DNA of 64,000 bases from Niastella caeni (lineage in GTDB: Bacteria > Bacteroidota > Bacteroidia > Chitinophagales > Chitinophagaceae), in assembly GCF_004834005.1 (NCBI RefSeq), contig NZ_STFF01000015.1, forward strand, positions 89,906-153,905, in the 5' to 3' direction. The notes under the pieces are model-generated. The model saw only the letters and a program-made list of their open reading frames with translations. It was not told the DNA's origin and ran no database searches. Positions within the stretch are counted from its first letter, which is position 1; every line of letters begins with the position of its first letter. This document shows positions 38,354 to 49,500 of the stretch, in pieces. The translations under genes and the position numbers were made by a program.

Positions 38354-38392
38354 GGTAAGGAATATTTGCGATCCGAAAGTTACGTTACCGTG
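38351..38392 (-). promoter_or_regulatory. Inverted repeat covering the GTG start of the surface-protein gene
   Basis: CACGGTAA (38351-38358) and TTACCGTG (38385-38392) form a perfect 8-bp inverted repeat with 26 bases between. On the minus strand the 3' arm ends in the GTG start codon, so an RNA hairpin would bury the start. It could equally be a DNA operator. No regulator is known. Confidence 0.45.
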
Positions 38393-38492
38393 ATTACCTA
38401 TGCAATATTTTTTGAAACTTAATAATGTGAATGCACTGAATTTTTAAACATAATCATCTTCCTGCACAAAAAGAACCGAATAATTAAAATAA

Positions 38493-38534
38493 ATGCAAAG
38501 TGGCGGCAGCGGTAGACTGTCGCCTTTTTTGCAT
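38493..38534. terminator. Long hairpin terminator downstream of the AraC-type gene
   Basis: ATGCAAAG-TGGCGGCAG pairs imperfectly with CTGTCGCC-TTTTTTGCAT. The inner GC stem is flanked by A and T runs, so it can act in both directions. It lies 25 bases beyond the stop of the minus-strand AraC-type gene. Confidence 0.75.
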
Positions 38535-38558
38535 TAAAATGGGCGGGCTTAATTTTTC

Positions 38559-38918
38559 TTATGCTGTTACTTTATTCTCCTGGTCTTTTTTCCATTGAAT
38601 AGGTGTGCTCCCAAATTCATTTTTAAAGGCTTTTATTAAAGCGCTTTTATCTCTGAATCCCGTTTCCTGGGCAATCGTTTTTAGCGGTTTATCCGCTAAC
38701 AGCAGGTTTTTTACCTTATGCCAGAGGAGTTGGCACCGGTATCTGAACGCACCTGTATTGAATAAATGCTTAAAGCCGGCTTTTAATTTTTTTTCTGGTA
38801 AATCAACCAGTTCGGCTAACTCGGGGATGGTATAATGTTGCTCTATCTTTTCATTGATAATTTGGGCAGCATTATGGATCTTTTGCAGATCCTTTAAGGA
38901 TAAGTGAACCTGATACAT
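38559..38918 (-). CDS. Small AraC-family DNA-binding protein
   Basis: A 119-residue protein from ATG 38918 (the frame extends to a TTG at 38957). Nearly all of it is the double helix-turn-helix of AraC/XylS regulators: ITIPELAELVDLPEKKLKAGFKHLF-type first motif, then LLLADKPLKTIAQETGFRDKSALIKAFKNEFGSTPIQW. There is no ligand-binding domain, so it is either a stand-alone DNA-binding unit or a shortened regulator. It is divergent from the GNAT-like gene across a 384-base gap, so that gene is a candidate target. Confidence 0.85.
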   Translation of the reverse strand: MYQVHLSLKDLQKIHNAAQIINEKIEQHYTIPELAELVDLPEKKLKAGFKHLFNTGAFRYRCQLLWHKVKNLLLADKPLKTIAQETGFRDKSALIKAFKNEFGSTPIQWKKDQENKVTA

Positions 38919-39302
38919 TGGAAAAGGTTTAAATGGTGAATTAGGGAAATTTACCAAAACTGGTAAACATGCCGTTATGAAAATGGAAATAAATTTTTGT
39001 GTTTGATCAACGGTTTATATGCTAAAAATCTGCCCTGTATGGATATACTATTACAGGATTCCTGTTGAGTATTAATGTGATGGCAATCAAATGCTAAAGT
39101 ATTTACCTTGTTTTCTATGGACTAAAGATGTACCTTTATTCGTCTTCGAGCTATTTTCACTGTTAACCACCTTTCATAATAGCGATTCCCCGGTAGTATA
39201 GTGCATCCTGTTCCCTGATAACTCATTTGTTGAAACCAATTTATTGATTGCTGTTACAGCTATTGGTTTATCTATTGCTGTGACGGTTGATTAAAATGTC
39301 AA
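38919..39302. other. Divergent intergenic region between AraC-type and GNAT-like genes
   Basis: A 384-base AT-rich gap that should hold both promoters. The only structure noted is a loose direct repeat near the GNAT start: TTGATTGCTGTTACAG at 39242-39257, then TATTGCTGTGACGG at 39274-39287. No ORF is supported. Confidence 0.4.
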
Positions 39303-39800
39303 ATGATGATCAGTTACGTGCAACTGGAAAGCCATATGGAGGTGGAGATCTCCATCAAACCTTTTGTGATACCCGATGATATCCGGTACATCCGGCAATG
39401 GACGGGGGTTGATGAAGCGGGCCTGATGCCATTTTATGAAAGCATTGCCGCATCGAGCTTTATACACGCCGTCATGGTGTGGGATAAAGATCAGCCTCTT
39501 TTTGAGGCAGCTATTTGCGAAGCAGTATTTGATGACCTGGGTTTGGGCCATGCGGTTCAGCCCGGCGATTATACCCTTCGACTGCAAATAGCGCCAAATG
39601 CAGGACATGATGCCATTCTTCAGGGATTGAATAATTGTATAGATTACCTGTTTTCGAATAAAGCCGCCAGTAGAATATTGGTTCCGGTACATACCACCAA
39701 TAAAATATTTATGGAGTGGGGGCGGGAAGATAAGTATACAAAAAAGATGGACAAGAAGGTGATCTATATACAAAAACGCGCTTCTTTACAATTTGGTTGA
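39303..39800 (+). CDS. GNAT-like acetyltransferase-fold protein
   Basis: A 165-residue soluble protein with two adjacent ATG codons (39303, 39306). The order and pattern of secondary structure suggest a GNAT-type N-acetyltransferase: DDIRYIRQWTG, then FIHAVMVWDKDQPLFEAAI-type strands, PGDYTLRLQI, a helix (AILQGLNNCIDYLF) and a final ILVPVHTTNKIFMEWG segment resembling the conserved late strand-helix-Asn region. The usual R/Q-x-x-G-x-G/A acetyl-CoA loop is not evident, so this is a fold-level call. It is monocistronic, followed by a strong terminator, with a divergent AraC-type regulator upstream. Confidence 0.5.
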   Translation: MMISYVQLESHMEVEISIKPFVIPDDIRYIRQWTGVDEAGLMPFYESIAASSFIHAVMVWDKDQPLFEAAICEAVFDDLGLGHAVQPGDYTLRLQIAPNAGHDAILQGLNNCIDYLFSNKAASRILVPVHTTNKIFMEWGREDKYTKKMDKKVIYIQKRASLQFG

Positions 39801-39829
39801 TCTTTTTCCGAAATACATACATGACCAGT

Positions 39830-39855
39830 AAGCCAGGCACACCGCCTGGCTTTTT
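39830..39855 (+). terminator. Rho-independent terminator after the GNAT-like gene
   Basis: AAGCCAGGC (39830-39838) pairs perfectly with GCCTGGCTT (39844-39852) around a 5-base loop, followed by a T run. Confidence 0.92.
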
Positions 39856-39856
39856 C

Positions 39857-40204
39857 GTAACTCCAACGTACCATTTAATGTAGAAAATGGAAAGTGTGAC
39901 CCGGTAAAACTGTGATAAATCAAAAAGCAGAAAGTATTACAAAAGCTGCCGGTTTAAGTTAGTCACGTGAACATTAAATATTATGCGTTTTATTTTTGTA
40001 TATGTTTTTTTTATACTTTTATCTCCTGGTTAAATGTATTAGGCACAATAATAATATGATGATGCACATTCCTGTTGCGCCTCTTTTTCATCCAATACGC
40101 CTGTTTCCTGTACTGAATTAGTATTACTGCGATCATATACACTAATAAGACGTTTGTAAAAACGTCCTGAATATTTTTTGACCCTAAACCCCCTAGAACC
40201 CGGC
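39857..40204 (+). promoter_or_regulatory. Leader region upstream of toxin cluster B
   Basis: A 348-base non-coding stretch. It is AT-rich with T runs around 39985-40020, including TATTTTTGTATATG, which is only a rough match to the Bacteroidota promoter. A 70-codon minus-strand frame here has no coding character. The promoter assignment is positional. Confidence 0.3.
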
Positions 40205-42403
40205 ATGGTACAACGTTACCCATGTTGTATGTATCTTTTTGTTTGTAGCAGCCTGATCTTTATATTACAGGTATGCGCTGTTGCCGTACATGCCCAGTCC
40301 CCGGTCAATCATACCGTTAAGCAAACCCTGCGCCCGATCGATGATATAAAGAAAATAGCGAAAGATACTATTACCGTAGACTTCAAAAATCCTTTCAAAA
40401 AGCTGTTTATCACCCGTCCTGTCTTTAGGGTAAATGGCGGCATGGTGTGTTACAATGGCAATTACCGATCGCTTATCGATACGCCTTATGCTGAAAGGAA
40501 TATCCTGCAACATAATATAACCGGTCGCTGGGATGTAACCCTGGGCGGCATTTTTCCCATACAGGTTAATTACTGGCTGCGACAAAGCAATTCGCAGTTC
40601 TTCAGAAATATCTACGATGTGCAGGCAACCTTTAATGGCGCTGCGTTTCAAAACAAGTTAAGAACAGCCATGCGCGAACGCCTATTAGCGCTGGCGCCTA
40701 CCATTAAAGATTCACTGCTGGAGAAATTATATGCATTAAAGCAGGCAGATCTTGCTGCCCTGGGCAATACATTAAAGGCCGCCTTTAACCCGCAGAAACT
40801 CATCGAGGCCAATGAAATGTTGAAAGTGCCCAAATTAACCTGGGATGGGAGTTTGCCAGATAGTGTGAACCTGCATAGAGAAGATTCTATAAAAAAAGCG
40901 GTTGCTCATTTTCTTCAACTGTACAAGGATACCAAAGGCAAATATGACCAGTTACATACACAGGTAGATTCCTTAAAGGCAAAATACCAGGCCAACCTGA
41001 GAAAGATCAACCAGTACCGGCAACTGATCAATGGCAACTGGAATGAACTGCAGTCGGCCCGGGCATGGAAAAACAAATTGCAGGAGTATGGGATGGAGGA
41101 CCTGAACATACCCGCGAAGTACCGGTGGTTGTTAGGGGTGCGCAATTTCAGTGTGGGCAGAAGCCCGGTTAACTACAGCGAACTAACCGCCAAAAACGTC
41201 AGTGTGAACGGGATCAATTTTGAGTACAACAGTTGGTATTACCTGGCGCTGATGGCAGGTGCTGTGAATTATCGTTTCCGGGATTTTGTGGTGGGCAATG
41301 GCAACAGAAAGCCGCAGTACCTGGCCATGGTGCGGGCGGGGATAGGCAAACTGGAAAAGAATTATTTTATCCTCTCTGCCTTCAAAGGAAAAAAACAATT
41401 GTTTGCTTCCAGCGCTGCTGTCAATCCGGCCATTCCGGTAACCGGCTTTAGTGCAGAAAGCCGGTGGGCGATCAACCGCACTTCGTACCTGACGGCAGAG
41501 GTAGCAAAATCGGTAACGCCCGATTTTCGCAATAATCCGCCGGCAGAAGGCAACAAATTTGCCTTATCCGACAGGAATAACCAGGCGGTTGCCTTCAAAC
41601 TTTATTCAACCATACCTGCTACCCAATCAAGGATCGAAGCATTGTATAAAAAGACAGGCGCCAATTACCAATCGTTCAGCAGCTACACTACCAACGCCGC
41701 CATGGAAAGCTGGTATGTAAAAGCCGATCAAAACCTGTTCAAAAGAAGACTACGGATAGCCGCTTCTTTACGCAGGAATGAATTCTCCAATCCATTCATT
41801 GTACAGGATTATAAAAGCAATACCATCTTTAAAAGCCTCACCGCCACGTTGCGTATGCGTAAATGGCCGGTGGTGACTGTAGGGTATCAGCCGCTTTCAC
41901 AATATACGAAGGTAGGCGAGCAGGTGATGGAGAACCGCTTTCAAGCGTTGAATGCTACGTTATATCATTTATACCCCGTACGTCAGTTGAAGATGGCCAC
42001 CACCATCATGCTGAATAAGTTTTATAACAACAGCAGCGATACCGGGTTCCTGTACTATAATGCCACCAACAGTTACCTGGCACAAACCTTCTATTTTAAT
42101 TCCTTTACCGCCAATGCCGGTATTTCTTATACGAAAAACGGCAATTACACACTACAGATATTGGATGGCAGCATTCAACCCAATATCCCAAAGTTTGGTA
42201 CGGTAGGTATTGGTATCAAGATCAATAACCTGAATCATGAAACCATCAAAGCCGGTGGCTATGTATCGGCCAGCATCCGGGTCATGAAACAGGACCTGTT
42301 ATTTATTTCTTACGAGCATGGCTATTTGCCGGGTAATAAACACGGACTCGTACGTAATGAAATGGGGACCGTTCAATTTATAAAGACATTTAATTTCAAA
42401 TAA
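40205..42403 (+). CDS. Predicted outer-membrane beta-barrel with internal coiled coil (cluster B, first gene)
   Basis: A 732-residue protein from ATG 40205. The frame extends to a TTG at 40178, and ATG 40229 (MYLFVCSSL) is also possible. The signal peptide ends near AVHAQ. It has the same layout as its cluster A paralogue: N-terminal beta strands, a helical middle with heptad-like character (IKKAVAHFLQLYKDTKGKYDQ, QVDSLKAKYQANLRKIN), then GRSPVNYSELTAKNVSVNG and a long beta-strand region ending ...KTFNFK. Shared motifs with the 6992-9346 product make common ancestry clear. I infer an outer-membrane pore or anchor with a periplasmic coiled coil that serves the RHS toxin. No named family was recognised. 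Confidence 0.68.
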   Translation: MVQRYPCCMYLFVCSSLIFILQVCAVAVHAQSPVNHTVKQTLRPIDDIKKIAKDTITVDFKNPFKKLFITRPVFRVNGGMVCYNGNYRSLIDTPYAERNILQHNITGRWDVTLGGIFPIQVNYWLRQSNSQFFRNIYDVQATFNGAAFQNKLRTAMRERLLALAPTIKDSLLEKLYALKQADLAALGNTLKAAFNPQKLIEANEMLKVPKLTWDGSLPDSVNLHREDSIKKAVAHFLQLYKDTKGKYDQLHTQVDSLKAKYQANLRKINQYRQLINGNWNELQSARAWKNKLQEYGMEDLNIPAKYRWLLGVRNFSVGRSPVNYSELTAKNVSVNGINFEYNSWYYLALMAGAVNYRFRDFVVGNGNRKPQYLAMVRAGIGKLEKNYFILSAFKGKKQLFASSAAVNPAIPVTGFSAESRWAINRTSYLTAEVAKSVTPDFRNNPPAEGNKFALSDRNNQAVAFKLYSTIPATQSRIEALYKKTGANYQSFSSYTTNAAMESWYVKADQNLFKRRLRIAASLRRNEFSNPFIVQDYKSNTIFKSLTATLRMRKWPVVTVGYQPLSQYTKVGEQVMENRFQALNATLYHLYPVRQLKMATTIMLNKFYNNSSDTGFLYYNATNSYLAQTFYFNSFTANAGISYTKNGNYTLQILDGSIQPNIPKFGTVGIGIKINNLNHETIKAGGYVSASIRVMKQDLLFISYEHGYLPGNKHGLVRNEMGTVQFIKTFNFK

Positions 42404-42404
42404 C

Positions 42405-43520
42405 ATGAAGCAAAAACTATTGCTGGTTATTGGCCTGATGATGGGGTGGTGCGCGCAGGCGCAGGTGGTAATCACCTTGCAGTTGCCGCCCTTAGGCCTT
42501 ACCATTAAACCCCAGTTATGGAACATGTCGCTGATCAATACCACGGGCGCCTCCATGACAGCCCAGTTGCAAATGGTAATGACAGATGCAGGCACGGGTC
42601 AAACGGTGTTGACCAGCACAACCAATACTTTTTTATTACCTGCAGGCGCCAAAGCGATCAACGTTAATTCGGTGGCGCCCATTACCTATACGGCCGGCGC
42701 GGGTTATACCATCGATGCCAGTCCCAATGGTTTTTTACCGGTGGGGGTGTTCAATATCTGTTATACATTGACCCAATGGATCGACGTTCACTCAGCCCCG
42801 GCAGTAGAAGAATGTGTGACGGCAGAAGTAGAGCCAATCAGTCCGCCGCAATTGATACAGCCGGCAGACAGTGATCGGGTGCTCTTGCGTCGGCCATTAT
42901 TTACATGGCTGCCGCCAACACCCTATAATTCGTTCAGCAATTTGTTGTACGATTGGCTGCTGGTAGAAGTGCAGGCAACGCAAAGCGCGGCAGATGCCAT
43001 TCAGCAAAATGTACCCGTGTTGCTGCAATCGAATATTTCATTTACCAGTTTGCAATATCCTTTATCGATGCCTGAACTCGATACCGGTAAAATTTATGCG
43101 TGGCGGGTAACGGCAAAGAATAATTTGTCGCCTATAGCCAATAGCGAAGTATGGAGTTTCAACATACAGAAATTTTCTACCGATACATTCCGGGCGCCCA
43201 ACAAGGGATTTTATGCCCAGTTACGAAGGGAACAGGATGCCTCTTATACCATTACCGGAAATGTGTTGCGCTTTTTATACCAGCATGATGTAAACAGCAA
43301 CACCGTACCAATAAAGATCACCGACATCAGTAACAGCGCTCATCTGTCCGTGCAGTTAGATTCATCGTACCTGGCGGTAAAGCAAGGCGCCAATTACCTG
43401 AGCCTTGATGTGGGTGAAAATGGATTAAAAGATAAACACCTGTACCAGCTTGAGCTTACCAATGACCGGGGAGAACATTGGTACCTGAAATTTGAATACA
43501 GAAAACCCGACGAACAATAA
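42405..43520 (+). CDS. Secreted Ig/Fn3-like protein (cluster B)
   Basis: A 371-residue protein starting one base after the barrel gene. The signal peptide is MKQKLLLVIGLMMGWCAQAQ. The domain order equals the cluster A counterpart: a beta domain opening VVITLQLPPLGLTI, an Fn3/Ig-like domain (PPQLIQPADSDRVLLRRPLFTW, LDTGKIYAWRVTAKNN, VWSFNIQ) and a C-terminal beta domain. Conserved order and spacing in two clusters argue that this protein works together with the barrel. Role inferred. Confidence 0.7.
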   Translation: MKQKLLLVIGLMMGWCAQAQVVITLQLPPLGLTIKPQLWNMSLINTTGASMTAQLQMVMTDAGTGQTVLTSTTNTFLLPAGAKAINVNSVAPITYTAGAGYTIDASPNGFLPVGVFNICYTLTQWIDVHSAPAVEECVTAEVEPISPPQLIQPADSDRVLLRRPLFTWLPPTPYNSFSNLLYDWLLVEVQATQSAADAIQQNVPVLLQSNISFTSLQYPLSMPELDTGKIYAWRVTAKNNLSPIANSEVWSFNIQKFSTDTFRAPNKGFYAQLRREQDASYTITGNVLRFLYQHDVNSNTVPIKITDISNSAHLSVQLDSSYLAVKQGANYLSLDVGENGLKDKHLYQLELTNDRGEHWYLKFEYRKPDEQ

Positions 43521-43556
43521 CCATACTGTAACCTACACTGTAGAAAATTAATAGTA

Positions 43557-46500
43557 ATGCTTCAATCTTTAGCGCGTAACCCGAAAGCTATTGCCTGGTT
43601 TTTAGTAGCCTTATTTTACCTGGAACTGGTGTGCGTACCGGTTGTTGCCAGGGCCAATGCACGGCCTTTACCAGCCGGGATAAAACTATATGGTGCAGAT
43701 ACCTGGAAGGCAGCGGTTGCCGGCAGGGAACCTTTCATTAATAAAGGAGCCAATAAGGCGCCGGAAAAAATAACAGGGAGTAAGAATAAGAAGCCGGTAA
43801 AAGCGGACGGCGTTGTTACTACCGGCCCCACACAGCCGGAAACGCAAAGTTTCCAATCGGTAAACTCCAATAACCTGGTAGATCCTTTTACGGGCGATTT
43901 CTCTTATAACATTCCTTTGCTCGATGTAGGCGGTTACCCGGTGAACTTGCATTATCAAAGTGGCATTACCATGGACCAGGAAGCCAGTTGGGTAGGGCTT
44001 GGCTGGAATATCAATCCGGGCGTGATCTCGCGTAATATGCGGGGATTGCCGGATGATTTTCAGGGCGGGGATGATAAGATAACCAAAACTGTTAGTATAA
44101 AGCCTAACAGGACCATTGGCGGCGCATTTGGCAGAGGAGGGGAACTTGTAGGAGCGCCAATGAATTTTGGGCTTTCTACTGAAAACAGCATTTTTCATAA
44201 TACGTATAAGGGGTGGGGTATTGAAAGAGCGATGCACATGAGCATCGGCATAGGCGCCGGGTCGCACGGAAGTTTGTCTGGCGGACTATCGATTAGCATG
44301 AATTCACAAAATGGAACAGATATTAGCCCTTCCATGGGTTTTGCATTGAGTTCCAAAGAAACGCAATTACAGGGCGGCATAACCATCGGTACCAATTATA
44401 ATAGTCGCACCGGTATTCAAAATTTGCAGATCACGGGGCAGGTTAAACGGGAAGCGAATGCTGCTAAAAACCAAAAATTTGGCGGTGGAGTAAAGTTTAG
44501 CTCCAGAATATCCTTTTCCCAGCCATCCTATACCCCAACTATTACAGTTCCTTATACTTCCTGGGGCGCTTCTTTCCGGGCAAAAGTTGGGAAAGAAATC
44601 TGGGGCTTTTTTCCCAGTAAAAATTTCCAGGCATATATGTCTGTTCAGGAGGTTGCAGATCATACACTTGCCCTGCCTGCGTATGGTTACCTGTATTACG
44701 AAAAGGCGAACAACAACCAGCAGGTGCTGCTGGATTACAACCGCGAAAAAGATGTAGCCTGGAGCGAAAGCTCCCCGAACATTGCTGTGCCTATTTATAC
44801 TTATGATACCTGGTCAATAAGCGGGGAAGGCACCGGTGGTATGTTCCGGCCTTATCGTAGTGATATCGGTTACGTGTATGACCACAAAATGGCGACCAAA
44901 AGTGTTAATACCAATATTGGAACAGACATTGGTTTTGGAAGCATCTTGAAAGCAGGGGCAGAGGTCAACGTGGTTAATGCCATCACTGAAAACAATGCCT
45001 GGACCGGCGATAACCGGCTGGTAGATGTTATTAAATTCAGGTCTGCCGACACCACATTTGAGAATGTATATTTTAAAAACCCGGGTGAAAAAACGGCTGT
45101 TGATAAATTATACCAGCAGGCGTTGGGTGGCGACACCCTGATGCGCGTTGATCTGGCATCCAGAATTAGCAATAACTCGCTTGTTACGGCTACACGTAAT
45201 ATGTCGCTATTTAAAAACGCCCGCGCAATAAGTAAACTTACTTTCGATCTTAATACGGTGCGCAGGCAAAGAGATAAACGGGGGCAGGTAATATCTTATC
45301 TCACCGCGCTTGAGGCTAACGAAGTGGGGCTCGACAAACAGATCAAATCGTATTCCATCAATACATTTCCGGCAAGTAATTGCAACGGGTACCAAACTAT
45401 TAAGCGTAATGAAGGCGAGCGGCGGGACCATCACCTTTCAGAGATCACTGTACTGAACCCTGATGGCCGCAGGTACGTATATGGAGTGCCGGTATATAAT
45501 AAATCACAGGTTGAGGTCACCATGGCCATCGAACAGGAGGGGGATAAAGCATCGGGCCTGGTTAAGTATAGCGGAACGGATAAATCAATTGGCAATAAGC
45601 AAGGGAAAGATGGCTATTATAACAAGGAGCAGATGGGGGCCTATTCCCATTCTTTCCTGCTATCAGGTATTTTGTCGAACGATTATGTCGACCTTACTGG
45701 TGATGGTATCACGGAAGATGACAACGGAGATGCGGTAAAATTCAATTATAGTCAGGTACATGGGTTAAACGTGCCCTATAGATGGCGGGCGCCTTACTAC
45801 AGTGACACGGCCTCTTATAATGAAGGCTTAAAAACCGATAGCCGCGATGATAAGGGCAGTTTTACCTACGGTGAGCGGGAGGTTTGGTATTTGAATTCGA
45901 TCGAGTCAAAGACCATGATCGCCACCTTTGTGCTGGATGCCAATCGTAAAGATGGGTATGGAGTAAGTGGTGAAGATGGAGGAAAGAATACCGGCCAGAA
46001 ATTATACAAGTTAAAAGAGATCAACCTGTATACAAAGGCCGATTATTTAAAGAATGGAATAGCCGCCCGTCCGATTAAGACAGTTCACTTTGATTATACG
46101 TATGAGTTATGTAAAAAAAATCCGGGATCGGACGTCGATAGCGGAAAGCTTACCTTAAAGAGGGTTTGGTTTACCTATAATAAAAACACAAAAGGCCAAC
46201 GCAATCCTTACGTATTTACCTATGGCCTTAACCCCGATTTCTCCCAAAGATCAGTTGACCGTTGGGGTAATTATAAGAAACCGGATAACAATCCCGGGAA
46301 TGGGCAGGCTTTAACCAATGCTGATTATTCCTATACGCTGCAAACAGGAGTAAAGAGCTGGAATGCCGACAGCGCAGCAAACAATGCTGCCCCCTGGACC
46401 TTGTCAGAGATCAAATTACCTTCTGGTGGTAAACTAAAGGTCACGTATGAGTCGGATGATTACGCGTATGTGCAGAACAAACGGGCCATGCAGTTCTTTA

Positions 46501-49500
46501 CGATCGCCGGTTTTGGCAGTTCGCAAAACAGCAACCCGCAATCGAAGCTGTATCCGCTGGGTAATGTCAATAACGATTATCATTATGTCTTTATAAACGT
46601 TACAGAATCAGTTAACAATCCGGCCGATATTGCGCGTAAATACCTGGATGGCGTAACCCAATTGTTCTTTAAGCTGGCAGTGAATATGCCTGCTGACAAA
46701 TGGGGAAATGGCTTTGAACTGGTTCCTTGTTATGCGGAAATTGAAAATTATGGCGTTGCCTCGCATATAAACAATAAAACCATCTGGATAAAAGTGAAAT
46801 CGATCAAAGGGAATGAAAGTCCCTTTGCAACTGCCGCTATTCAATTCCTGCGGTTGAACCTGCCTTCCAAAGCCTATCCCTGGTCTGAGCCGGGCGATAA
46901 AATTGATATCCGTACAGTGGTGGGTTTGCTTTCATCGGTGATCAGTCCGGTGTTGAATTTGTTGAAAGAATCTGCCTTTGAAAATAAGGCGCGGAATAAT
47001 AACCGTTGTCGCAGTGTGGAGGTGGATAAATCGTTTGTCAGGTTAGATAACCCCATCTATAAAAAATTTGGTGGCGGTTTGCGGGTGAAAAAAACCGAGT
47101 TGTTCGATAACTGGAATGCAATGTCTGGTCAACAGTATGCAAGGTATGGACAAACATATACCTATACCGATACCATTTTGGTTAATGGCGAAAAAACAGC
47201 CATCAGTAGTGGAGTGGCTTCCTATGAACCAATGATCGGCGGCGATGAGAACCCGTTCCATGTGCCGGCCAAAGTGTATTCAGAAAAGGTGGGCGCGCTG
47301 GCGCCTACCAATTACCTGTACACCGAAGAGCCATTTGCTGAAACATTCTTCCCGGGCGCTTCGGTAGGATACAGTAAGATCAGGGTGCAAACCATTCATA
47401 AGGATAAAAAGTCAGCCAATGGATTTGATGAAACCGAGTTCTATACCTCAAAAGACTTTCCAACGCTTATTGAGTACACCCCTATAGATGCCGACAGCAA
47501 GAAATCATACAAGAGTCCCATTACAAGCATGTTCACTTTTGACGCACGCAACTATGTAACGCTGAGCCAGGGATTCAAAATAGAGCTGAACGATATGAAC
47601 GGCAAACCAAAGTCGCAGGTTACGTACTCCCAGAACGATCTGAAAAACCCCATCAGTTATACCTATAATTATTACCGGTTGGTAAACGATAATGCAGGGC
47701 AACCCAGATTGTCGAATAAAGTGGCAGTTGCAAACAATGCTAATGGCGTTGTAGATACAGCCGGTGAAATAGGTAAGGAAGTGGAAGTAATGATCGATGT
47801 GCGCGAGCAAACTTCAACAACCACCAGCGGTAATGTGGAAGCCAATTTTGATTTGGTTAGTATGCCGCCCCCCATGCCGCCTATGCCCTTATTTACTGTA
47901 ATTCCATTGTTCAATGGCGAAACCAACCGGTACCGGGCTGTTTCCGTGTTGAAAATAGTGAACCGGTATGGCATCCTGGATAGTGTAATTCATATTGAAA
48001 AAGGCAGCAAGGTGAGCACCCGTAACCTGGTATACGATGGGGAGACCGGGGATGTATTGTTATCGCAAACCAACAATGAATTTGATGACCCGGTTTACAA
48101 TTTCAATTACCCGGCGCACTGGGTGTATACGGGAATGGGGCCAGCTTATCAGAATATAGGTACCATTTTAGACAGCGTGAATTTTCGAAAGGGGATCATG
48201 TACAATCTTTCCAACCAACGCATTCCAGTAGAACGGTACTTTGAGAGTGGAGATGAATTGCTGGTGTTGGGAAAAGATCAGCGGATATTGGCAACCGATG
48301 ATCATTGCAGTGATGACTATTACCAGTTCAAAGATTCATCTGTTTATAAAAAGATCTGGGCGGTAGATGCATCAAAGGGAAAAGAGGGGCAAAAGGGTAT
48401 TTATTTTATTGACAGGGATGGGATCCCGTATTCATGTGATGCACAAAGTTTGCGTATTATCCGTTCGGGTAAACGTAATATGGCGGGTGTTTCTGTAGGA
48501 AGTATAACCTCCCTGCAATCGCCCATACGCAAAGTGAACGATACTTCCCGGTTTGTATTTGATACGGCAACGCATGTTATTGCGGCCAATGCTGCAAAGT
48601 TTAAAGATCTGTGGCAGGTTGATAGTACTACTTATGCTAAGGATACTCAGGTTATTTCTTTTAGAAGAATGACTTTAAAGCGAGACACGGCGTTTGCAAC
48701 CGATAATTACGCAATACATGATTACAAGCCGAATGGTGGTAACCGTAAATTAGGGGCGCTGCCAAGTGTGAATATTTTCACCTCATATTCATATGATGCT
48801 GGAACAGGAAATTGGGATGAATATTTGAAGAGTTGGTTGCGATTTAATTTAAGCGGGATTCCCCAGGGTGCATTGATTGAAACTGCCACGTTGCATTTAT
48901 TTGGACGCCAGGGAAGCCCCCATCAAAACTACCGAAACAGTAATGCCTGTTATTTGGAGCGGCTCAAAGCGAAGTGGCCCAGGGAAGCTATTCCTGGTGG
49001 TGAGTATTATGGGGGGCCTGAAGTAACACCTTATTTTGCCGATGATAACTCTACCATCGATACGATGCATCGCATATTGATACCTGCAACTCCACATGGA
49101 CAAGATACGTACAGAAATGAAGTGCTGAATATTACGGACATGGCACAGGATATGCTGGACCATTATTACAGTTCCAATTTCGTTGTGTCACCTGGTTTAC
49201 GGATAAGATTACTTGATAAAACCGGAGCTACAAACAGTGAAAATAAGTTAACCTACAACGCCGGTAAAACACCCGATGAATGTCCATCAGAAATGTCAGA
49301 CTGCAGGCCTTACATAGAGATCACCTATTATGATCCCTGTGCAAACGGATCACCGCCAGTTTTTTATGCTTCTGATCCATTAGGCCGGGTGGCTACTTCG
49401 GTTACCCCATCAGGCGGGTATTATTGTTTTGACCAGTTGGTTGATTCATTCGTATGTAAACCCAACATCAACGATACGGCAGTTAACTTTTACCGGTTCG

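Noticed and set aside
40011..40223. Possible small minus-strand gene with a short hydrophobic segment in the cluster B leader
   Set aside because: No convincing start or family resemblance, and it overlaps the start region of the barrel gene.
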